The translations under genes and the position numbers were made by a program. A stretch of DNA of 64,000 bases, taken from Bacillus sp. FJAT-42315. GTDB taxonomy: Bacteria; Bacillota; Bacilli; Bacillales; Domibacillaceae. The stretch is taken from positions 584,516-648,515 of the forward strand of contig NZ_KZ454941.1 in NCBI RefSeq assembly GCF_002797375.1. Direction: 5' to 3'. This document shows positions 44,983-53,163 of this stretch, piece by piece (position 1 is the first letter of the stretch; each line of letters begins with the position of its first letter). The notes under the pieces were generated by a model. It worked only from the letters and a program-made list of their open reading frames with translations, made no database searches and was not told the DNA's origin.

Positions 44983-46883
44983 GGGGCTGTCCAGAAAGTC
45001 AGTGAAAACTGACTTTCTGTGACAGCCCTTCTTCATTTATGGAAAAAATCGCACAAAAAAATCGCCCTTTATAGTAAAATGAAGTTACCACACAACATCT
45101 CAAAAAGGAGCGATTTTTTATGAGCAATCCAAAGATTACTACTGCCCATTATAGCACGCAAATGAGCCTTCCTCTAGAGGTAAAAGAAGAAACTTCCGTT
45201 TCTAAGCGAACGTTTTCTCCCACATTTAAACCGTATGATCCCTCTCAAAGCCAAGCAATCCTAGACATTGAAACTTGGATTCCTGAACATCATATCGCAC
45301 GGGTGATTGATGAAATGATCGAGGCGATCCCCGATGAGCAATTATTTGCCTATTATTCAGGTGGCGGTCGAAGCTCGTACCATCCGAAAATGATGTTGAA
45401 AGTGATTTTGTATGGGTATTCCCAAAAAGTCTACTCGTGCCGTGGCATTGAAAAGCTGACAAAAGAAAACCTTCCGACGATGTGGTTAGCTGCGATGCAA
45501 CAACCCGATTTCCGCACGATTAATGAATTTCGAGGACAACGTATGAAAGCGATGATGGACGAATTGTTTGAAACGATGATTCTGAAGTTAATCGAGGACA
45601 AGTATATCACGATGGAAAACTATTTCTTGGATGGCACGAAAATCGAAGCCAACGCCAATAAATACTCCTTTGTATGGAAAAAATCCACCACACGTTTTGA
45701 AGAAAAACTCAAAGAAAAGATCGACCAGACGCTTCAACACATTGAAGAAGTGACCAAATCGGAATCAGATATCCCTCAAGAAGCGACGCCTGAACAGTTA
45801 GAAAACCTAGCGAATCAACTAGAGAAGGAAGTCCATCAACTAACAGAAGAAATCGACCAAGAACCGGATGTTCAAATACGGAAAGAAAAGCGAAAGCAAC
45901 GTAGCGCCTTAAGGAAACCGATGAAGCTGATTCGCATAGATTTCTTGCCTCGACTCGCCAAATACAAGGAACAAAACGCCACATTTGGTGATCGAAATAG
46001 TTATTCGAAAACCGACCCGGATGCGACGTTTATGCGTATGAAAGAAGATCACATGAAAAATGGTCAGTTGAAACCTGGATATAATGTGCAAATGGCGACA
46101 GAACATCAATTCATCTTATTCTATACGATTCATCAACGACCAACGGATACACGCTGTTTCATTCCCCACTTGGAGAAATTGGCTTCCACGAATTTACCGA
46201 TGCCCCAAACGGTGGTCGCCGATGCGGGGTATGGAAGTGAGGAAAATTATGTGTATGCGATTGGGGGAGAAAAAGAGCCGCGCTTTAACTATTTGATTCC
46301 GTATGCGACTTATATGAAAGAACAGGAACGAAGCTATAAAAAGGACATCCGAAACGCCAAAAACTGGACCTATGAGGAACAAGACGATCAATTTATTTGC
46401 CCAAACGGTCGTCGAGTGAAATTCTTGAAATACATGGACAAGAAAAACCGATCAGGTTACGTACAAAGCTATAAAGTGTACGAATGTGAAGACTGTTCCA
46501 GTTGCCCGTTGAAGGAGCGATGCACAAAAGCGAAAGGTAATCGTCAAGTCCATTGGAATACGATTTTCGAAGAAATGAAAGCCAAGGCCAAAACAGCCCT
46601 TGAATGTGAGGAGAACGCCACGATCTATGCTCGACGAAAAGTCGAAGTCGAAAGTGCGTTCGGTCACGTCAAGGGCAATCGGTCGTTCCGCAGATTTTCC
46701 TTGCGGGGGATCGACAAGGTACACGCGGAATTCGGGATTGTGGCTTTAGCCCACAACCTCCTGAAAGTAGCCGGCATCCGCCAGCTACTTTCAGAGAAGT
46801 ATCGGAAACCAACAAAAAGAGGTGGAGAAAAACGACTCGTTTTTCTCCACCTCTTTTATTTTAGGGACTTATTAGACAGCTCC
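44983..46883. mobile_element. IS1182-family insertion sequence interrupting trmO
   Basis: Imperfect terminal inverted repeats: left GGGGCTGTCCAGAAAGTC, right (minus strand) GGAGCTGTCTAATAAGTC. Between them lies a transposase gene. Just inside each end is a hairpin: GAAAGTCAGT/ACTGACTTTC on the left, and a long AAAAGAGGTGGAGAAAAACGA/TCGTTTTTCTCC-type terminator near 46816-46859 on the right. No target-site duplication is visible, and about eight trmO codons seem to be lost at the junction, so insertion was followed or accompanied by a small deletion. Confidence 0.85.
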
Positions 46884-46889
46884 GTGTAG
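45120..46889 (+). CDS. IS1182-family transposase
   Basis: DDE transposase of 589 aa. The N-terminal helix-turn-helix region includes SYHPKMMLKVILYGYSQKVYSCRGIEK. DDE residues are expected in FLDGTKIEANANKYSFVW, VADAGYGSEENY and VESAFGHVKGNRSFRRFSLRG, with a Cys cluster (CEDCSSCPLKERCTKA) between the second and third. A variable Glu-rich coiled insert follows the first Asp. ATG with GGAG upstream. The last residues run through the right inverted repeat and the stop lies just outside the element, so the C-terminus may be slightly altered. The gene looks intact and the element could be active. Confidence 0.93.
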   Translation: MSNPKITTAHYSTQMSLPLEVKEETSVSKRTFSPTFKPYDPSQSQAILDIETWIPEHHIARVIDEMIEAIPDEQLFAYYSGGGRSSYHPKMMLKVILYGYSQKVYSCRGIEKLTKENLPTMWLAAMQQPDFRTINEFRGQRMKAMMDELFETMILKLIEDKYITMENYFLDGTKIEANANKYSFVWKKSTTRFEEKLKEKIDQTLQHIEEVTKSESDIPQEATPEQLENLANQLEKEVHQLTEEIDQEPDVQIRKEKRKQRSALRKPMKLIRIDFLPRLAKYKEQNATFGDRNSYSKTDPDATFMRMKEDHMKNGQLKPGYNVQMATEHQFILFYTIHQRPTDTRCFIPHLEKLASTNLPMPQTVVADAGYGSEENYVYAIGGEKEPRFNYLIPYATYMKEQERSYKKDIRNAKNWTYEEQDDQFICPNGRRVKFLKYMDKKNRSGYVQSYKVYECEDCSSCPLKERCTKAKGNRQVHWNTIFEEMKAKAKTALECEENATIYARRKVEVESAFGHVKGNRSFRRFSLRGIDKVHAEFGIVALAHNLLKVAGIRQLLSEKYRKPTKRGGEKRLVFLHLFYFRDLLDSSV

Positions 46890-46921
46890 ATCGTGCCGAT
46901 AGCTTCTAGTGTGATGGTCAT
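46884..46921 (-). pseudogene. trmO: trmO, N-terminal part
   Basis: ATG at 46921 with AAGGAAGGAG upstream starts MTITLEAIGTIYT, the N-terminus expected for TrmO, and then runs into the right end of the insertion sequence. The ATG overlaps the stop of the upstream remnant (ATGA). Confidence 0.8.
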
Positions 46922-47193
46922 GTTAATTCTCCTTCCTTGTTAAAAAATAAAATATCTTTTTTGTGAACGTCTTTATTGGCAAGGTCATAGATAGATTGAA
47001 TATTTGCTAGGTTATCTTTCGGTGTGATAACGACGGGTGTATGGTAAGCGATAGGGTCTTTGATCGTTTGGATATGGCCTTTCTCCTCAGCCGTTTTGAC
47101 AAAAGTCATTCCACCAGGCATGAAAATACCGCCATCGTCTGTTTTGTTAACTTTCTCAAAAAGCTTCCCTCCGATGAACTCTAGTTGATGTGT
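46918..47193 (-). pseudogene. Remnant of a molybdate/tungstate-type substrate-binding protein
   Basis: The frame is open after a stop near 47195 and reads EFIGGKLFEKVNKTDDGGIFMPGGMTFVK, then AYHTPVVITPKDNLANIQSIYDLAN, resembling ModA/WtpA-like periplasmic binding proteins in the segment before the hinge. The N-terminus is missing, and after DLAN the sequence turns into DVHKKDILFFNKEGELT, so the C-terminal lobe is also lost. No good start precedes it. This appears to be an internally deleted gene that once lay upstream of trmO. Family assignment is tentative. Confidence 0.55.
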
Positions 47194-47318
47194 TTAGTTA
47201 TAATTAATTATAATAAGTAATGATTAAACATATCTAGATATATTAAATGTAAATCGGTATCAAATCAAGCGTTGCTGGGAAATCTTTATTATTTTAGCTA
47301 TGGGAGGATTGTTCGGAC

Positions 47319-47826
47319 TTAATCACTATCCATCAACTCTACCCCGTAATGTTTTTTCACTACTTCTGCAAGAATTGAATCTAAATCTTCGTCATTCACG
47401 CCATTACCAGACTCTGTGAACTCTGGACCACATCCATCTTTTGTTACTTCAATCCCAGTATAATGAATGTTAAGTTTGTTAAGACTGTCCGGGTCATGTT
47501 CAAAACTGCCTGTCCCTAGTCCTCTAATACATTCTTCGTCAATCTTCGTCCTTTTACCATTTGGATCTACATAGTAGTATTTATCAGTCACTGTCCCGTA
47601 ATCCATATCGGGAGTAGAGGTAACATAGTAGCCTTTATCATTTATAAAGTATACTTTATAATCTCCTTCTTTTTTGATTTCAGGTGCGTCTTTTACGTTA
47701 TAGAAGGCGTATACATACCCCTCATAATCTTCTGGAATTAAGTAAATATCATTAGTCGCACTATTATTCAAACAACCTACTAAAGCAAAAAGAGTAAAGG
47801 GTAAAGCTAGAATCGTTTTTTTTCAA
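47319..47826 (-). pseudogene. DUF6843-like lipoprotein gene frameshifted in a poly-A tract
   Basis: The long frame (LNNSATNDIYLIPEDYEGYVYAFYNVKDAP...) lacks an N-terminus. Upstream, GGTGGAGAG and a TTG (47826) are followed by eight A (47823-47816). With seven A the frame would read MKKTILALPFTLFALVGCLNNS, a textbook lipoprotein signal with lipobox LVGC joined directly to the long frame. So a one-base insertion in A8, or slippage there, separates start and body. The mature part (about 150 aa) has DMDYGTVTDKYYYVDPNGKR. Function unknown. Sequencing error, decay and slippage-based switching are all possible. Confidence 0.75.
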
Positions 47827-48241
47827 TCTTCTCTCCACCTTTCTTATGACCTTATTTTACCATATAGTGAAAAGGGAATAGGATTAGTGATGATAACGAA
47901 CGTACGTTTGTTGTTGTGCCAAATCATGATATATTAAAGTGAAAGGATGCAGTAAACTAACGGCAAGAAATAGGAGGTTAGAAAATCTGCCCTCGTATGG
48001 AACTGTGGAAGTAGCTGATCCATGAGTTATTTGCTGAGTTTGTGTTGTTTCTGTTCAGGGTTTATATGAAGACATTGATTTTTCAAAGGAGCCTGAGTTT
48101 TTTCAGGAGATTATTCAAGAGAAGATAGGTTGCGAAAAAGTTGAAATGAAAAAGGGGTTAGCATTAATGGTATCCACCCAACAAAGACCATCCGATGCAC
48201 AGCTTTCGGACAGCCTTTGTTGGGAGTTATTCTTCGTATAT
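47827..48241 (+). other. Degraded SOS-type locus
   Basis: 415 bp with no intact gene. After the LexA box (47897-47910) comes a -10 like TATATT, then a short frame KLTARNRRLENLPSYGTVEVADP ending in a stop, which faintly recalls the start of YolD-like proteins. Later a second open stretch, VVSVQGLYEDIDFSKEPEFFQEIIQEKIGCEKVEMKKG (about 48036-48170), looks like real protein but has no start. A hairpin CCAACAAAG/CTTTGTTGG lies at 48177-48222. These look like pieces of deleted genes. Confidence 0.45.
47897..47910 (+). promoter_or_regulatory. LexA (SOS) box
   Basis: CGAACGTACGTTTG fits the Gram-positive consensus CGAACRNRYGTTYC at all but the last base. It overlaps a TTGTTG -35, 16 bp before TATATT. 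Confidence 0.65.
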
Positions 48242-48829
48242 TTACACTTCTACTTCCTTCATCACTCGCTCATAGCGACGAATGATGCTGTTGACGCTTC
48301 GGTTCATTCGGCGGCCGATTTCTGCGTAAGTGAGTCCTTCTTGGCGTAGTTGAATCAGACGCTGGTCCTCTTTTGTCGTCCAGCATTTGTAGGTTCTTTT
48401 CTTGCATAGTTGATTCTCTTTTTCTTTTATTCTTTCTTCTTTTACCCACGCTGGTTCAGGTGGAAGTGCTTGGTAAGGAATATTCGAGAAGGTGATTTTT
48501 TCTTTATGTATTTCTGCCCATTTCCAAAATTGACAAGGGTCAATAAAATAGAAGCTTTTTGATTTTCTCGTTACTTTTTGAATAAAGGGTAAATGATGTT
48601 TTTTCATCCACCATTTAATTGTGTTGCGGTCGACTTGGAGGATTTTGGACAGTTCTCCGAGAGTGACGAGCCCTGTTTGTGATTTTGTGTTAGCTAATCC
48701 TAGTCGGTTCATTTTGACTAAGACAGATTCAAAAGAGCGATCTAGTTTTTTGGCGATACTCGAAATTTTTTGAAAGCCTACATATTCTTTTAAGTATTCA
48801 ATTTCATCGGTGCACCATTCTTTTCTCAT
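48242..48829 (-). CDS. Myb/SANT-like helix-turn-helix DNA-binding protein under c-di-GMP control
   Basis: A 195-aa basic protein with three DNA-binding-like parts: an N-terminal Myb/SANT-like unit (EWCTDEIEYLKEYVGFQKISSIAKKLDRSFESVLVKMNRLGL), a central HTH resembling MerR/excisionase (LVTLGELSKILQVDRNTIKWWMKKHHLP) and a C-terminal second Myb-like unit (CWTTKEDQRLIQLRQEGLTYAEIGRRMNRSVNSIIRRYERV). Targets are unknown. I start at the ATG at 48829, with AGGTGG 8 bp upstream. The ATG at 48856 has no RBS. A c-di-GMP-I riboswitch and terminator lie directly upstream, so expression should answer to c-di-GMP. Confidence 0.82.
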   Translation of the reverse strand: MRKEWCTDEIEYLKEYVGFQKISSIAKKLDRSFESVLVKMNRLGLANTKSQTGLVTLGELSKILQVDRNTIKWWMKKHHLPFIQKVTRKSKSFYFIDPCQFWKWAEIHKEKITFSNIPYQALPPEPAWVKEERIKEKENQLCKKRTYKCWTTKEDQRLIQLRQEGLTYAEIGRRMNRSVNSIIRRYERVMKEVEV

Positions 48830-48864
48830 TCTTATTTCCACCTCATTTGTTGTCATTTGGAAGT

Positions 48865-48895
48865 AAAAAAAACTATTCTATACAGGGTAGAATAG
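48865..48895 (-). terminator. Riboswitch expression-platform terminator
   Basis: Minus strand: CTATTCTA, loop, TAGAATAG, eight T, placed between the c-di-GMP aptamer and the DNA-binding protein gene. Confidence 0.8.
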
Positions 48896-48920
48896 CCAAA
48901 GAATTTTATGGTATAAAAAT

Positions 48921-49018
48921 CCATCAAATTGGCAACCAGGCGATCATAGCTTAACATATTAAACCTTAGACCCTAGGCTTTGCGTCCTATCCTTTCGAAT
49001 AGTTTGCCTTTTTCATCC
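48921..49018 (-). promoter_or_regulatory. Cyclic di-GMP-I (GEMM) riboswitch aptamer
   Basis: The minus strand reads GGCAAAC (49008-49002), a GAAA-capped hairpin, GGACGCAAAGCC (48987-48976), CTAAGG, a second hairpin and GGTTGCC (48937-48931), in the order and spacing of the GEMM-I consensus, with its conserved GGCAAAC and GGACGCAAAGCC blocks. The closing helix P1 is weak by eye. A terminator follows 26 nt after the aptamer. Whether ligand turns the gene on or off cannot be told. Confidence 0.88.
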
Positions 49019-49057
49019 GTTGTATAGGGATTTCTAATTGTGCATTTGTACTGAATT

Positions 49058-49086
49058 ATCGTAAATCAATTTGAGATACATATCAA
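49058..49086 (-). promoter_or_regulatory. Promoter of the riboswitch-controlled transcript
   Basis: Minus strand TTGATA (49086-49081), 17-bp spacer, TACGAT (49063-49058), about 40 bp before the aptamer. Confidence 0.55.
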
Positions 49087-49398
49087 TAAGCCTAAAGGAA
49101 AACAGTATTATTGTATGATTAAACCAAAAATTTCAATTGGTATAATAGTATTATTTTTTGAATATTATAGGTAAATAAAACCAATGAATAAAACTTTTGT
49201 ACTAATTAAAAGGAGTATCAATAAGTTGGCATGATAATTGTGTATTAGCTGTTTTATTCATTTGAGGAATAATTAAGTGAATGCTCCTAAAAAAATAAAA
49301 ATTCACAAAAAAATTACTTTGCTCCCGATTAATTTTTATATAATGGATGTATAGTTGAACTTCATTCAACGATATTTAGTAGGAGGAAATGGAGTCTT
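49087..49398 (+). other. Intergenic region upstream of the transmembrane chemoreceptor gene
   Basis: AT-rich and without a gene. Candidate signals for the chemoreceptor are CAAA-N14-CCCGATTA (about 49303-49328), a weak sigma-D match, and TATAAT at 49339-49344 as a sigma-A -10. Neither is decisive. Confidence 0.3.
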
Positions 49399-51480
49399 AT
49401 GGGACAAGAGAGGCATAATCGAGGTTTGAAAATGCGGCATAAAATCATGATGGCAATGATTGCTTGTTCATTGTTGATCGCAACCATTATGGGAAGCGTC
49501 AGCGTATCGAAAAGTAAAGAGTTATTGGAGAAATATGCTTTTGAGGATACTCAACTATCGGTGGAAAATGATGCAAAGGAACTGAATATTACCATAGAAA
49601 AAATTGAAGCATCGGTTAATGGCTTAGCGGTGACGACGTTAGAGCTATTAGATGATGTGAAGGCTTTTCAAACGAATCCTGCTTATCTTTCTGCTTATCA
49701 AGAGAAGGTGCGACCGATTGCAGCGAAATTTGCTGAGCAAACAGAAGGAGCGATGGCCTTTTATATTCGTTTTAATCCGACTTTTAGCCCGCCAACTTCG
49801 GGGGTGTTTCATGCTGATTCTAATAATGATGGAAAAATAGAGCAACTAGTCCCAACTGATTTCAGCCAGTATGACCCGAATGATTTAGCACATGTCGGTT
49901 GGTATTATATCCCCATGAAGGAGAAAAATGCGGTTTGGCTTGATCCTTATAAAAATGAAAATATCAATGTCGACATGATTAGCTATGTCGTTCCGCTTAT
50001 AAAAGATGGCGTAGAGATTGGTGTCGTGGGGATGGATATTCGCTTCGATCTTTTTTCTAATGCCGTAAATGAAATGAAAACGACACCACAAAGCTATGGG
50101 GTACTACTTGATGCAAAGCAGCAATTTTTAATTCATCCTACATATAAACAGCAAGAGTCACTAGTTAATGTAAATAAAAATTTGTCTACATACATAAACG
50201 AAAAACCATCTGGAGTTCTTTCAACTACGATGGGAAAAGAAGAGGAAATAGTCGCCTTTAGTCAGTTAGCGAACGGTCATCATCTATTACTTCATTCGCC
50301 GAAAGCAGAAGTATATGAGCATGTGGATAAGATGACTCAGCTAATTGCTATGCTCGCTGTTGGGAGTATTTTGATTAGTGTGTTGCTTTCCATTTATTTA
50401 AGTCGCCAATTGACGAAGCCTTTACGTCTTTTAGTCGGTGATATGAAAAAGGTACAGCAAGGGGATTTAACGATTCAAACGAAGGTTATTAATCAGGATG
50501 AAATCGGCGAAATGGCAGTGAACTTTAATGATATGACGACGCAGCTACGTAACATGGCTAATAGTATCCATGAAGTGTCTCACAAGGTGCGAGGGGCATC
50601 TACTCAATTAGCTGTTGGCTCCCAGGAGACTGCCGCTACTACTGAGGAAGTGACGACTTCTATTGAACAAGTCGCAATTGGTAGTAAAGAGCAAGCTAAA
50701 TTTATTGAAAATGGAGCATTTATTACCCGACAACTATCGAAAGCTTTTGACGAGTTATCTTCCACAACGGAAGCGATTGAGGAATCGGCGAAACAAATGA
50801 TGAGTGAGCAAAAAGAAGGGATGATGATGTTAACAGAGCTCGTGGCAACCAATGAACAAAATGGTCAGGCAACGGCTCATATTGAAAGTGTCATTAGCCA
50901 ACTGAATCAAAAAGTCGAAAGCATTGTCAGTATTTTGCAAACGATTCAAATGATTGCAGATCAAACGAATTTATTGGCGTTAAATGCGGCGATTGAATCG
51001 GCGCGTGCTGGCGAAGCAGGAAAAGGATTTGCGGTTGTAGCCGATGAAATTCGGTCATTAGCTAACCAATCGGGGGAAGCTACGGATCGTATTCGACATA
51101 TCATTCAAGAGGTTCAACATGATACGATGCAAACAGTTGATGCGATGGCTGGTGTGAAGGAAACGACGTCCGAACAGGCACAAGCCGTTTCGAACATTCA
51201 ACATTCGATTAATAATTTATCCCAGTCCATTGACAGCATTGCTACAAAAATGAGTCAACATTCCGAAGCCATTACGACTTTAAATAAAGATGCGGATCAT
51301 TTAGCAAATGAAATTGAAAATATCTCCTCCGTTTCTGAAGAACAAGCGGCCTCTTCTAGTGAAATGTCAATGATTATGCAGCAACAAGCGAAAGAAATGG
51401 AGAAAGTGAACATGTCTGTAGAAGAGCTAGATGAGCTTGTGGGCGAACTGCAGCAATTGGTGAAGGTGTTTAAGTTATAA
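49399..51480 (+). CDS. Methyl-accepting chemotaxis protein with dCache sensor
   Basis: Membrane chemoreceptor of 693 aa that feeds CheA/CheW. TM1 is about 15-33, an extracellular double-Cache (dCache_1) domain about 38-310 ([21 protein letters not shown] and [11 protein letters not shown] are typical Cache phrases), TM2 about 322-345, HAMP about 346-398, and the signalling domain to the end. Its hairpin tip holds [37 protein letters not shown]. The ligand is unknown, and dCache domains often bind amino acids. It has no C-terminal CheR/CheB tether. RBS AGGAGG. A terminator follows. Confidence 0.94.
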   Translation: MGQERHNRGLKMRHKIMMAMIACSLLIATIMGSVSVSKSKELLEKYAFEDTQLSVENDAKELNITIEKIEASVNGLAVTTLELLDDVKAFQTNPAYLSAYQEKVRPIAAKFAEQTEGAMAFYIRFNPTFSPPTSGVFHADSNNDGKIEQLVPTDFSQYDPNDLAHVGWYYIPMKEKNAVWLDPYKNENINVDMISYVVPLIKDGVEIGVVGMDIRFDLFSNAVNEMKTTPQSYGVLLDAKQQFLIHPTYKQQESLVNVNKNLSTYINEKPSGVLSTTMGKEEEIVAFSQLANGHHLLLHSPKAEVYEHVDKMTQLIAMLAVGSILISVLLSIYLSRQLTKPLRLLVGDMKKVQQGDLTIQTKVINQDEIGEMAVNFNDMTTQLRNMANSIHEVSHKVRGASTQLAVGSQETAATTEEVTTSIEQVAIGSKEQAKFIENGAFITRQLSKAFDELSSTTEAIEESAKQMMSEQKEGMMMLTELVATNEQNGQATAHIESVISQLNQKVESIVSILQTIQMIADQTNLLALNAAIESARAGEAGKGFAVVADEIRSLANQSGEATDRIRHIIQEVQHDTMQTVDAMAGVKETTSEQAQAVSNIQHSINNLSQSIDSIATKMSQHSEAITTLNKDADHLANEIENISSVSEEQAASSSEMSMIMQQQAKEMEKVNMSVEELDELVGELQQLVKVFKL

Positions 51481-51509
51481 TAAGGAGTTTTATATGAGAT
51501 ATATGTCAA

Positions 51510-51544
51510 CAAGCCGTCTAATCAGCTAGACGGCTTGTTTCTTT
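51510..51544. terminator. Terminator between the chemoreceptor and HAD genes
   Basis: CAAGCCGTCTA and TAGACGGCTTG arms followed by TTTCTTT. Confidence 0.85.
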
Positions 51545-51550
51545 GTGAGA

Positions 51551-52342
51551 TTACTTAGTGCCATTAAACAAATCTGCTACAGTTTCAACTACGTAATCTG
51601 GTTCAATCTTCGTTCGTTCAATATCTTTTCTACTAGATGCACCGGTTAATACGAGGCAGGTAGAGATCCCATTATTTTTTCCCATGAGGATATCTGTTTC
51701 TAGTCGGTCGCCGATGATTAAGCATTTGTCTTTTGAGATGTTTAACTTTTCTTGGACTTTATTAATGTAATAGGCAGATGGTTTGCCGATCACTTGATCA
51801 ATGCTTTGTCCAGCAGCGACTTCAATAGCTTTAGCAATCGCGAGTGTATCTGCGATGTAACCGCCAGGGACGGGGCAAGCAGGATCAGGGTTCGTTACGA
51901 TGAGTTTAGCGCCATTACGCACGGCTGTCATCGCCAAATTAAGCTTGTCATAGGTGAAGGTACGGTCTAATCCAACAAGGACGTGAGAGGCTTGTAATGG
52001 ATCTTCCGTTACGTGCAATGGGTGATGACTAAACTCTTCTGTAATCGCTTGCTCCCCAACGATATAGATAGAGGCGTCAGGGGCGTTTTCTAAAAAATAA
52101 ACAGCAGATAGTGAGGAAGCGGTGATGACTTCCTCTAGCTCTGTTGCGATCCCTAATGAACAGAGAAGTTGCTGACAATATTCTCTTGTATGCGTAGGAG
52201 CATTGGTAATGAATAAGATTTTCTTATTGTGTTTTTTTAATGTATCCATCATTTCTTTGACACCGGGGAGAAGTTGCTTCCCGACGTAGATCGTTCCATC
52301 TAAATCAAAACAATAGGCTTCAAAGTCGTCAATGTGTATCAT
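51551..52342 (-). CDS. HAD-IIA family sugar/glycerol phosphate phosphatase (NagD/AraL-like)
   Basis: Hydrolyses a phosphorylated small molecule in the cytoplasm. The catalytic motif is FDLDGTIYVG (12-21, DxD), with motif II FITNAP, the IIA cap, motif III GKPSAYYINKVQEKL and motif IV IIGDRLETDILMG. At 263 aa it is typical of NagD/AraL/p-nitrophenylphosphatases. As the last gene of the ugp operon it may act on glycerol-phosphate or a by-product of glycerophosphodiester use. A terminator on the opposite side closes the operon. The substrate is inferred from context only. Confidence 0.9.
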   Translation of the reverse strand: MIHIDDFEAYCFDLDGTIYVGKQLLPGVKEMMDTLKKHNKKILFITNAPTHTREYCQQLLCSLGIATELEEVITASSLSAVYFLENAPDASIYIVGEQAITEEFSHHPLHVTEDPLQASHVLVGLDRTFTYDKLNLAMTAVRNGAKLIVTNPDPACPVPGGYIADTLAIAKAIEVAAGQSIDQVIGKPSAYYINKVQEKLNISKDKCLIIGDRLETDILMGKNNGISTCLVLTGASSRKDIERTKIEPDYVVETVADLFNGTK

Positions 52343-52359
52343 GTTTAACTCCCGTGTCG

Positions 52360-53157
52360 TTAGTTTTGAATCTCACTCAGTAGAATATTCTTCCCTGCTT
52401 GTAATTTCTCTAATGGTGTGTTTGGAGCGTACTCAAGAATTAATTCACAATGTGATGCGTATTCGTTGATAACTACAAAGACAGACTTCCAGTCGATGGT
52501 GCCTTCCCCGATAGCTAAATGATCGTCTCCTGTTCCATCGTTATCATGAATATGTAGAGCAAGCAGGCGGTCTTTCGTTTCTTTAATTAATCGTGGAATA
52601 TCCCAATTGTTTAAATTGGCATGACCGGTATCGATTAAAAAGCCAGCTGTTTCGTCGATATCGCGTAAGAAATTCGTATATTCTTCTTGAGTGAAAAGTG
52701 AACTTCCGTTGTATCCGACGTTTTCAATGGCAAGTTTCACATTTAATGGCTTAGCGACTTGGCATAACTCATTAATGTACTGAGCGGCGCGCTGTTGAGC
52801 TGTTTGTTTATTAAAGACTGGAGAAAAGCAAAAGCCTGGGTGGATCACGACGTGACTTGCTCCGATCATGCCGGCAAATTCAATCGCTTTTTTATATTCG
52901 GAAAAAGCTGTCTCTCTCGTTGCCCGGTTTTCACTTGTTAAATTAATATCCCAAGCGGGTGGGTGGATCGTATAGCCGACTGGGAGTGATTGAAACTTTG
53001 GTACGAGCGTTTCAAATAGGTCTTCCATCTCGTTCCACTCTTGTCCATCCATTAATAATTCCACTTTATCTGCACCGTGCTTAATTAATTGATCGATATT
53101 GTCGAATAGGTCGTTTGATAATAAAGCTAAGTCAGAATAACAAATTTGTTTTTTCAT
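52360..53157 (-). CDS. Sugar phosphate isomerase/epimerase (TIM-barrel, AP endonuclease 2 fold)
   Basis: A 265-aa protein of the xylose isomerase-like superfamily. Metal-ligand-type residues occur in VVIHPGFCF, LAIENVGYNG, LIDTGHANL, LHIHDNDGTGDDHLAIGEGTIDW and LILEYAP, the usual order for this fold. The exact reaction is not known. Context within a glycerophosphodiester/glycerol-3-P transport operon suggests sugar-polyol phosphate metabolism. A homologous gene often sits beside UgpC in Bacillaceae, but no activity can be claimed. It begins 6 bp after the ugpC stop. Confidence 0.85.
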   Translation of the reverse strand: MKKQICYSDLALLSNDLFDNIDQLIKHGADKVELLMDGQEWNEMEDLFETLVPKFQSLPVGYTIHPPAWDINLTSENRATRETAFSEYKKAIEFAGMIGASHVVIHPGFCFSPVFNKQTAQQRAAQYINELCQVAKPLNVKLAIENVGYNGSSLFTQEEYTNFLRDIDETAGFLIDTGHANLNNWDIPRLIKETKDRLLALHIHDNDGTGDDHLAIGEGTIDWKSVFVVINEYASHCELILEYAPNTPLEKLQAGKNILLSEIQN

Positions 53158-53163
53158 GATTGT

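Noticed and set aside
48146-48349. 67-aa plus-strand ORF
   Set aside because: It mixes the tail of a gene fragment with antisense of the DNA-binding protein gene. No proper start.
49221-49245. Sigma-54-like TTGGCAT...TTG element upstream of the chemoreceptor
   Set aside because: The -12 GC is missing and no sigma-54 activator or target gene type is near.
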